Shown piece after piece: positions 5,553-9,928 of a stretch of DNA of 9,928 nt. The notes under the pieces are model-generated. The model was not told where the DNA came from. It saw only the letters and a program-made list of their open reading frames with translations, and ran no database searches. The number at the start of each line of letters is the position of its first letter. Position 1 is the stretch's first letter. The stretch is from Proteobacteria bacterium UBA6921. GTDB taxonomy: Bacteria > Pseudomonadota > Gammaproteobacteria > SG8-11. The stretch covers positions 1 to 9,928 of the forward strand of contig DKAR01000015.1 of assembly GCA_002450895.1 (NCBI GenBank), in the 5' to 3' direction. Both the position numbers and the translations under genes were made by a program.

Positions 5553-5885
5553 TTACTTGTCCGCTACCGCCACGGTGATGTGGGCGGTTCGCTTCAGAAT
5601 TCGGTTGCCACGACCCTTTGCGCGCGCTTGCATACGCTTGTAGCTCGGGCCTTCATCTACGTAAATCGTCTTGACCTTCAACTCGTCGACGTCAGCGCCT
5701 TCGTTGTGTTCTGCGTTGGCGATTGCGGATTCCAGAACCTTCTTAACGATACGAGCCGCCTTTTTGGGGCTGAATCGCAGAAGATTGAGGGCGCGCTCAA
5801 CGGGCATTCCACGGACCTGATCCGCCACCAGCCGAGCTTTCTGCGCCGAAATACGCGCGAATTTGAGTTTTGCCGCTGTTTCCAT
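5553..5885 (-). CDS. rplV: 50S ribosomal protein L22 (uL22)
   Basis: L22 contacts all six 23S rRNA domains, and its long beta-hairpin lines the nascent-peptide tunnel beside L4. The 110-residue length is identical to the E. coli protein. Visible are METAAKLKFARISAQKARLV at the start, the helix KKVLESAIANAEHNEGADVD (48-67) and the hairpin region EGPSYKRMQARAKGRGNRIL (78-97). At the hairpin tip, residues 82-84 are YKR, equivalent to the MKR deleted in some erythromycin-resistant E. coli mutants; nothing is deleted here. ATG at 5885-5883 has GAGG 8 nt upstream and lies 18 nt after rpsS. Confidence 0.98.
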   Translation of the reverse strand: METAAKLKFARISAQKARLVADQVRGMPVERALNLLRFSPKKAARIVKKVLESAIANAEHNEGADVDELKVKTIYVDEGPSYKRMQARAKGRGNRILKRTAHITVAVADK

Positions 5886-5903
5886 CTTCGTTGCCTCGAT
5901 ACC

Positions 5904-6191
5904 TTATGCTGCCGCCGCTTCCTTGGCCTTCTTGTCACCGCTGTGGCCACGGAAGGTGCGAGTGGGCGCAAACTCACCGAGCTTGAATCCCACCATGTTT
6001 TCCGTCACGTAGACCGGAATGTGTTGTTTGCCATTGTGAACGGCGATGGTGAGCCCCACCATTTCCGGAAGCACCATGGAACGGCGCGACCAGGTCTTGA
6101 TGGGCTTCTTGCTGTTGGTTGCGGCCGCCTGTTGAACCTTGGACATCAAGTGCAAGTCAACAAACGGACCTTTTTTAATCGAACGCGCCAC
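5904..6191 (-). CDS. rpsS: 30S ribosomal protein S19 (uS19), GTG start
   Basis: S19 is a 30S head protein that pairs with S13 near the A-site finger and contacts the 50S subunit in bridge B1a. The 95-residue product begins MARSIKKGPFVDLHLMSKVQ. It carries KTWSRRSMVLPEMVG (32-46) and the family signature YVTENMVGFKLGEFAPTRTF (61-80), then a basic/alanine tail. The initiation codon is GTG at 6191-6189, not ATG. The alignment to MPRS/MARSIKKGPF-type N-termini in the family, and GAGG at 6204-6201, fix this start. The next in-frame Met (residue 16) would remove conserved sequence. The gene lies 34 nt after rplB. The C-terminal tail is slightly longer than in E. coli S19 (about 92 residues). Confidence 0.97.
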   Translation of the reverse strand: MARSIKKGPFVDLHLMSKVQQAAATNSKKPIKTWSRRSMVLPEMVGLTIAVHNGKQHIPVYVTENMVGFKLGEFAPTRTFRGHSGDKKAKEAAAA

Positions 6192-6200
6192 GAGTCAATT

Positions 6201-6204
6201 CCTC
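6201..6204 (-). promoter_or_regulatory. Shine-Dalgarno of rpsS supporting the GTG start
   Basis: GAGG on the minus strand, inside AAAGAGGAA, is followed by a 9-nt spacer and GTG at 6191. No ATG exists in frame within a usable distance of it, so it decides the GTG initiation codon. Confidence 0.7.
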
Positions 6205-6225
6205 TTTCAAATACCTTTCGCGTAA

Positions 6226-7053
6226 TTACTTCTGCCGACGGTCACGGACGATCATATTGTCCGTACGCTTGTTCTGGCGGGTCTTGTAACCCTTGGTCGG
6301 CGTTCCCCACGGAGACACAGGATGACGACCGCCCTTGGTACGACCTTCACCACCACCATGCGGGTGGTCCACCGGATTCATCGCCGTACCGCGAACGGTC
6401 GGGCGAATACCGCGCCAGCGCTTGGCACCTGCTTTACCGAGCGAGCGCAGATTGTGTTCTTCATTGCCGACTTCACCGATGGTTGCACGGCATTCCATAT
6501 GCACCTTACGCATCTCACCGGAACGCACGCGGATCGTTGCGTACTCTCCTTCTTTCGCGATCAGCTGAACACCGGCTCCCGCGCTGCGTCCGAGCTGCGC
6601 GCCTTTGCCAGGCTTCAGCTCAACGCAATGAATCGTCGATCCGACCGGGATATGACGAATCTGCAGGCAGTTACCAGGCTTGATGGGAGCTTCGGGGCCC
6701 GACATCAATACTGTTCCGACTTCTACATTCTTTGGAGCGATGATGTAACGGCGCTCGCCATCGGCGTAGCAAAGCAGAGCGATATGCGCGCTGCGATTGG
6801 GATCGTATTCAACACGCTCAATCCGGGCGGCGATCCCATCCTTGTTGCGACGGAAGTCGATAACGCGATAATGCTTTTTGTGCCCGCCGCCGATATGCCG
6901 CGTCGTGATCCGACCATAGCTGTTGCGGCCACCGGACTTCGTCTTGCGCTCGAGCAACGGCGCGTACGGGCCTTCTTTGTGAAGGTTCGCATTGACGACC
7001 TTGACGACGGTGCGTCGGCCGGGCGATGTGGGTCTAACTTTCTGAAGTGCCAT
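6226..7053 (-). CDS. rplB: 50S ribosomal protein L2 (uL2)
   Basis: L2 is one of the most conserved ribosomal proteins. It is needed for subunit association, tRNA binding and organisation of the peptidyl-transferase centre. The 275-residue product (E. coli 273) begins MALQKVRPTSPGRRTVVKVV. It shows GRNSYGRITTRHIGGGHKKH (42-61), the OB-fold core up to about residue 120, and the SH3-like domain. The C-terminal loop MNPVDHPHGGGEGRTKGGRH starts at residue 225; His230 corresponds to the E. coli His229 implicated in peptidyl transfer. The basic C-terminus ends RDRRQK. ATG at 7053-7051 has AGGA about 8 nt upstream and lies 18 nt after rplW. No anomaly is seen. Confidence 0.99.
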   Translation of the reverse strand: MALQKVRPTSPGRRTVVKVVNANLHKEGPYAPLLERKTKSGGRNSYGRITTRHIGGGHKKHYRVIDFRRNKDGIAARIERVEYDPNRSAHIALLCYADGERRYIIAPKNVEVGTVLMSGPEAPIKPGNCLQIRHIPVGSTIHCVELKPGKGAQLGRSAGAGVQLIAKEGEYATIRVRSGEMRKVHMECRATIGEVGNEEHNLRSLGKAGAKRWRGIRPTVRGTAMNPVDHPHGGGEGRTKGGRHPVSPWGTPTKGYKTRQNKRTDNMIVRDRRQK

Positions 7054-7071
7054 GGCGTTCGTCCTAACCGA

Positions 7072-7374
7072 TTACTCTTTGCCCATGAAGTTGATATCGT
7101 AACCTTCCGCAAGCGTCACATACGCCTTCTTCCAGCTCGTGCGCGCACCCGGCCGACCACCGAACAGCTTCATCTTTCCTTTCACGTTTACCACGCGCAC
7201 CTGCTCAACCTTGACGTTGAACATGGCTTCGGTTGCACGCTTGATCGTGGCCTTCGTCGCATCATTCGCAACTTTGAAAACATATTGCTTGTGCTGATCA
7301 GCGACACGCGACGCTTTTTCCGTCACGTGCGGCGCAATCAGGACTTTCATCAAATTCGCTTGCTGAGCGCTCAT
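7072..7374 (-). CDS. rplW: 50S ribosomal protein L23 (uL23)
   Basis: L23 lines the end of the exit tunnel and is the main docking site for trigger factor and SRP. The 100-residue length equals E. coli L23. The N-terminal part LMKVLIAPHVTEKASRVADQ (8-27) contains Glu19 in VTEK, equivalent to the E. coli Glu18 that binds trigger factor. The tunnel-facing loop is around KMKLFGGRPGARTSWKKAYV (67-86). The protein ends DINFMGKE. ATG at 7374-7372 overlaps the rplD stop codon as ATGA. GAGGAG lies 8 nt upstream inside the last rplD codons, a strong site for coupled or re-initiated translation. Confidence 0.98.
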   Translation of the reverse strand: MSAQQANLMKVLIAPHVTEKASRVADQHKQYVFKVANDATKATIKRATEAMFNVKVEQVRVVNVKGKMKLFGGRPGARTSWKKAYVTLAEGYDINFMGKE

Positions 7375-7985
7375 GCCAGCATCTCCTCAATCTGCTTCAA
7401 CGCCGCAACGGTCATCAGCACTTTGTCTGCGCCAATCAGGTTCACAGGATTAACCTGGCGCGCAGAACAGGTGTCCACGTGCGGAATATTGCGCGTCGCC
7501 AACTGAAGATTGTTGTCAGTCGCGTCGGTGACAATCAGTCCCTTCGTCATGCTCAACTTCTTGAGCTGGGCAACCACGTCCTTGGTCTTCGGCGTAGCCG
7601 CTTTGAATTCGTTCACAACGACCAGACGATCCTGGCGAATCAGCTCGGACAAAATCGAACTGAGCGCCGCGCGATACATCTTTTTGTTTACCTTCTGCGA
7701 ATAATCCTGCGTGACTGCAGCGAAGATCTTTCCACCACCCCGCCACAACGGCGAACGAATGGTACCCGCACGCGCACGACCGCTTCCCTTCTGGGAAAAC
7801 GGTTTGCGACCACCGCCGCGGACTTCCGAACGCGTCTTTTGCGCATGCGTTCCCGCACGGCCTGCCGAAAGGTACGCCGTGACCATCTGATGAATCAGCG
7901 ACTCGTTAAAATCACGGGAAAAGGCGGCGTCCGAAACGCTGACTTTTCCTGCAGATCCACTGGCGCCTGCCAACTGTAATTCCAT
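7371..7985 (-). CDS. rplD: 50S ribosomal protein L4 (uL4)
   Basis: L4 has a globular part on the 50S surface and a long loop reaching the exit tunnel constriction. In E. coli it also represses its own S10 operon by attenuation and translational control. The 204-residue product (E. coli 201) has the tunnel loop GGGRKPFSQKGSGRARAGTI (57-76), where Lys66 corresponds to the macrolide-contact Lys63, followed by SPLWRGGGKIF. Then come DYSQKVNKKMYRAALSSILS and the C-terminus QIEEMLA. ATG at 7985-7983 has AAGGAG 6 nt upstream, overlapping the rplC stop (TAAGGAG), which suggests coupling. An L4 control leader like the enteric one is not present upstream of rpsJ, so autoregulation here is uncertain. 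Confidence 0.98.
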   Translation of the reverse strand: MELQLAGASGSAGKVSVSDAAFSRDFNESLIHQMVTAYLSAGRAGTHAQKTRSEVRGGGRKPFSQKGSGRARAGTIRSPLWRGGGKIFAAVTQDYSQKVNKKMYRAALSSILSELIRQDRLVVVNEFKAATPKTKDVVAQLKKLSMTKGLIVTDATDNNLQLATRNIPHVDTCSARQVNPVNLIGADKVLMTVAALKQIEEMLA

Positions 7986-7995
7986 GACTCGCTCC

Positions 7996-8634
7996 TTACG
8001 CGCCCATCTTCACTGCGGGACGCACAATAACGCGGCCGCCTTTGGCGCCCGGGACTGCGCCCTTAATCAACAGAACGTTACGCTCCGCATCGACACGCAC
8101 AACTTCAAGGTTTTGCGCGGTGCGGCGCTTGTTACCCAGATGTCCAGCCATACGCTTGCCCGGGAATACGCGACCCGGCGTCTGGCGTTGGCCGATCGAT
8201 CCAGGCGCACGATGCGACAACGAGTTACCGTGCGATGCGTCACCCATGGTGAAGTGGTGACGCTTGATGGTCCCCGCGTAACCCTTACCGATAGAGACAC
8301 CCGTCACGTCAACGTACTGGCCTTGCTTAAACATTGAGACGTTGAGCTCGGAGCCCGCTTGCAAATCGGCGCCTTCTCCTTCTGCCAAACGAAACTCGCG
8401 CAGTGCGCGCGCCGGCTTGACGCTCGCCTTGGCGTAATGACCTGCCAGCGCCTTGTTCGCACGTCGCTCGCGACCATCAGAAATTTGCACGGCGCGATAA
8501 CCGTCAGTCTCAGCCGTCTTCACCTGTGTCACCTTGTTGGGCTCCACCGCGACGACGGTGACGGCAATTGCCTCACCACTCGGGGTAAAAACACGGGTCA
8601 TCCCGCATTTTTTACCAATCAACCCCATCGCCAT
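7996..8634 (-). CDS. rplC: 50S ribosomal protein L3 (uL3)
   Basis: L3 is a primary 23S rRNA-binding protein whose loop reaches close to the peptidyl-transferase centre. The 212-residue product begins MAMGLIGKKCGMTRVFTPSG. It has VDVTGVSIGKGYAGTIKRHH (108-127), then ASHGNSLSHRAPGSIGQRQT, and AGHLGN. Gln151 in GQRQTPG corresponds to E. coli Gln150, the residue methylated by PrmB. Two in-frame ATGs are close together (8634 and 8628). The first is preferred because GAGGAG lies 6 nt before it; the second would be 12 nt away, although it would match the length of the E. coli N-terminus more closely. The gene follows rpsJ by 53 nt. Confidence 0.97.
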   Translation of the reverse strand: MAMGLIGKKCGMTRVFTPSGEAIAVTVVAVEPNKVTQVKTAETDGYRAVQISDGRERRANKALAGHYAKASVKPARALREFRLAEGEGADLQAGSELNVSMFKQGQYVDVTGVSIGKGYAGTIKRHHFTMGDASHGNSLSHRAPGSIGQRQTPGRVFPGKRMAGHLGNKRRTAQNLEVVRVDAERNVLLIKGAVPGAKGGRVIVRPAVKMGA

Positions 8635-8640
8635 TGTCTT

Positions 8641-8646
8641 CTCCTC
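8641..8646 (-). promoter_or_regulatory. Shine-Dalgarno of rplC deciding between two ATGs
   Basis: GAGGAG on the minus strand lies 6 nt before the ATG at 8634 and 12 nt before the in-frame ATG at 8628. The spacing favours the upstream ATG. Confidence 0.7.
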
Positions 8647-8687
8647 AATCTCGCTCAGGTCCAGGCGCGTAGCGCGTCCGTGTCCGC

Positions 8688-9002
8688 TTAACTCAACTTG
8701 ATCTGGACATCAACGCCAGCGGCGAGATCCAGCTTCATCAATGCATCAACCGTCTTGTCAGTCGGGTCGACGATATCCATCAGCCGCTTGTGCGTGCGCA
8801 GCTCATACTGATCGCGCGCGTCCTTATCAACGTGCGGTGAAATCAGAACAGTAAAGCGCTCCATCTTTGTGGGCAGCGGGATCGGACCGCGCACTTGTGC
8901 GCCAGTACGCTTCGCCGTCTCAACGATTTCCTTGGCCGACTGGTCGATCAGGCGGTGATCGAACGCCTTCAGGCGAATGCGAATTCTCTGATTTGCTGCC
9001 AT
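8688..9002 (-). CDS. rpsJ: 30S ribosomal protein S10 (uS10, NusE), first gene of the S10 operon
   Basis: S10 is a 30S head protein. In Proteobacteria it also acts as NusE, binding NusB and NusG in transcription antitermination and transcription-translation coupling. The 104-residue product begins MAANQRIRIRLKAFDHRLID. It holds the family signature AKRTGAQVRGPIPLPTKMER (30-49), then FTVLISPHVDKDARDQYELR and VDIVDP-like sequence, ending LAAGVDVQIKLS. ATG at 9002-9000 is preceded by AGAGAG about 9 nt upstream, a modest ribosome-binding site. The tuf stop is 71 nt upstream, with no convincing promoter in that spacer, so rpsJ may be transcribed by readthrough from tuf. Confidence 0.98.
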   Translation of the reverse strand: MAANQRIRIRLKAFDHRLIDQSAKEIVETAKRTGAQVRGPIPLPTKMERFTVLISPHVDKDARDQYELRTHKRLMDIVDPTDKTVDALMKLDLAAGVDVQIKLS

Positions 9003-9044
9003 GTTCTTTCTCTCTAAATGCGTTCTTCAACTCGGCCAAGCGAT

Positions 9045-9060
9045 ACGCCCGATTGGGCGC
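9045..9060 (-). other. Small stem-loop in the tuf-rpsJ spacer
   Basis: On the minus strand CGCCC (9059-9055), loop AATC and GGGCG (9050-9046) form a perfect 5-bp stem, extendable by one G-U pair. It begins about 14 nt after the tuf stop. No T tract follows (next bases TATCGCTTGG), so it is not a canonical intrinsic terminator. It may be a weak terminator, an RNA-end or processing element, or chance. The rest of the 71-nt spacer shows no recognisable promoter. Confidence 0.35.
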
Positions 9061-9073
9061 GTCACTCAAACAA

Positions 9074-9928
9074 TTACTCAATAATCTTTGCGACGACGCC
9101 GGCGCCGACGGTGCGGCCCCCTTCGCGGATCGCAAAGCGCAAGCCATCTTCCATCGCGATCGGGGCGATCAGCGTCACCACCATCTTGATGTTGTCGCCC
9201 GGCATCACCATTTCAACGCCCGCCGGCAGTTCCACCGCACCCGTGACGTCCGTGGTACGGAAGTAGAACTGCGGTCGGTATCCCTTGAAGAACGGGGTGT
9301 GGCGTCCGCCTTCTTCTTTGGACAGGACGTACACTTCGGCTTCGAATTTGGTGTGCGGGGTGATCGAGCCCGGCTTGGCCAACACCTGGCCGCGCTGGAC
9401 TTCTTCACGCTTGGTGCCGCGCAGCAGGACGCCGACGTTGTCACCCGCCTGACCTTGATCCAGCAGCTTGCGGAACATTTCCACGCCGGTGCAGGTGGTC
9501 TTGGTGGTCGGGGTAATTCCTACGATTTCGATTTCGTCGCCGACTTTGACGATGCCGCGCTCAACTCGGCCGGTCACAACGGTGCCGCGGCCGGAGATGG
9601 AGAAGACGTCTTCGATCGGCATCAGGAACGGCTTGTCGATCGGGCGCTCGGGCATGGGGATGTAGCTGTCCATGGCTTCGACGAGTTTGAAGATGGCGCC
9701 TTCGCCGAGGTCGGTCTTGTCGCCTTCGAGGGCTTTGAGCGCCGATCCTTTGATGATCGGGGTCTTGTCGCCGGGGAACTTGTATTTTTCCAGCAGTTCG
9801 CGCACTTCCATTTCGACGAGGTCGAGCAGTTCGGCGTCGTCGACCATGTCGGCTTTGTTCATGAAGACGACGATGTACGGCACGCCGACCTGGCGGGCCA
9901 GCAGGATGTGTTCGCGCGTCTGCGGCAT
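9074..9928 (-). CDS. tuf: Elongation factor Tu, partial, 5' end beyond the window
   Basis: EF-Tu is the GTPase that delivers aminoacyl-tRNA to the ribosomal A site. The window holds the last 284 codons and the TAA stop at 9076-9074. The ATG at 9928 is an internal Met of the family sequence GPMPQTREH, not the real start; about 110 N-terminal residues, including the P-loop and DCPGH motif, lie outside. Present are the G4 motif NKAD (fragment residues 24-27), the G5 motif SAL (63-65), domain 2 with VFSISGRGTVVTGRVERG, and domain 3 with HTKFEAEVYVLSKEEGGRHT and GRTVGAGVVAKIIE. Its third codon positions are much richer in G/C than in the ribosomal genes downstream. tuf directly before rpsJ is the usual str-S10 arrangement. 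Confidence 0.99.
   Translation of the reverse strand: MPQTREHILLARQVGVPYIVVFMNKADMVDDAELLDLVEMEVRELLEKYKFPGDKTPIIKGSALKALEGDKTDLGEGAIFKLVEAMDSYIPMPERPIDKPFLMPIEDVFSISGRGTVVTGRVERGIVKVGDEIEIVGITPTTKTTCTGVEMFRKLLDQGQAGDNVGVLLRGTKREEVQRGQVLAKPGSITPHTKFEAEVYVLSKEEGGRHTPFFKGYRPQFYFRTTDVTGAVELPAGVEMVMPGDNIKMVVTLIAPIAMEDGLRFAIREGGRTVGAGVVAKIIE

Noticed and set aside
5580..6683. Open plus-strand frame of 367 codons opposite rplV, rpsS and rplB
   Set aside because: It is antisense to three certain ribosomal genes, starts at a GTG with no ribosome-binding site, and its product shows no recognisable domain. Stop codons are rare in this antisense frame because of GC-rich sense codons.
6322..7506. Open plus-strand frame of 394 codons opposite rplB, rplW and rplD
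   Set aside because: It crosses three conserved genes on the other strand, with unnatural composition and no motif. It is explained by codon bias in the sense genes.
8661..8680. CGCG-rich imperfect palindrome in the rpsJ-rplC spacer
   Set aside because: Only four uninterrupted pairs are possible, and such motifs are common in GC-rich DNA.
9926..9928. ATG at the right edge as the start of tuf
   Set aside because: It corresponds to an internal methionine of EF-Tu (family sequence GPMPQTREH); the GTP-binding N-terminus lies outside the window.

Overview
The whole window is one ribosomal-protein gene cluster read from the minus strand, so transcription runs from high to low coordinates. It starts inside tuf (EF-Tu) at the right edge. 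It continues through the complete S10 operon set (rpsJ, rplC, rplD, rplW, rplB, rpsS, rplV, rpsC, rplP, rpmC, rpsQ) and then the spc operon set (rplN, rplX, rplE, rpsN, rpsH, rplF, rplR, rpsE, rpmD, rplO). rplO is cut by the left edge after 55 codons. That is 20 complete genes and 2 partial ones. I see no plus-strand gene, RNA gene, mobile element, CRISPR array or repeat family.

The organism is most likely a member of the Beta/Gammaproteobacteria. Gene order is the standard str-S10-spc order with rpmD between rpsE and rplO. The proteins match the Escherichia coli versions closely from memory: S5 is also 167 residues, L22 also 110, and L18 ends in the same C-terminal stretch. S14 is the long zinc-independent type. 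EF-Tu resembles beta-proteobacterial and Xanthomonas-like versions (PTTKTTCTGVEMFRKLLDQG). Genus cannot be named from this sequence.

Layout, in transcription order: 9928-9074 tuf 3' part; a 71-nt spacer with a small stem-loop; 9002-3959 the S10 operon, several genes overlapping by 1 or 4 nt or separated by 10-53 nt; a 97-nt spacer, the largest in the window, with an extended -10 promoter in the place where the E. coli spc promoter sits; 3861-1 the spc operon, spacers 1-48 nt. There is no gene-free stretch over 97 nt.

The genes act together in building the ribosome. S3, S5, S8, S10, S14, S17 and S19 belong to the 30S subunit. L2-L6, L14-L16, L18, L22-L24, L29 and L30 belong to the 50S subunit. 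EF-Tu delivers aminoacyl-tRNA to the finished particle. Shine-Dalgarno sequences lying over upstream stop codons, together with ATGA/TGATG overlaps, suggest translational coupling.

I did not find an undescribed system. The points worth a second look are regulatory or compositional: the spc-type promoter and a 13-codon ORF it may transcribe, the absence of an enteric-style L4 leader before rpsJ, a GTG start on rpsS, and third-codon-position composition in tuf that differs from the genes downstream.
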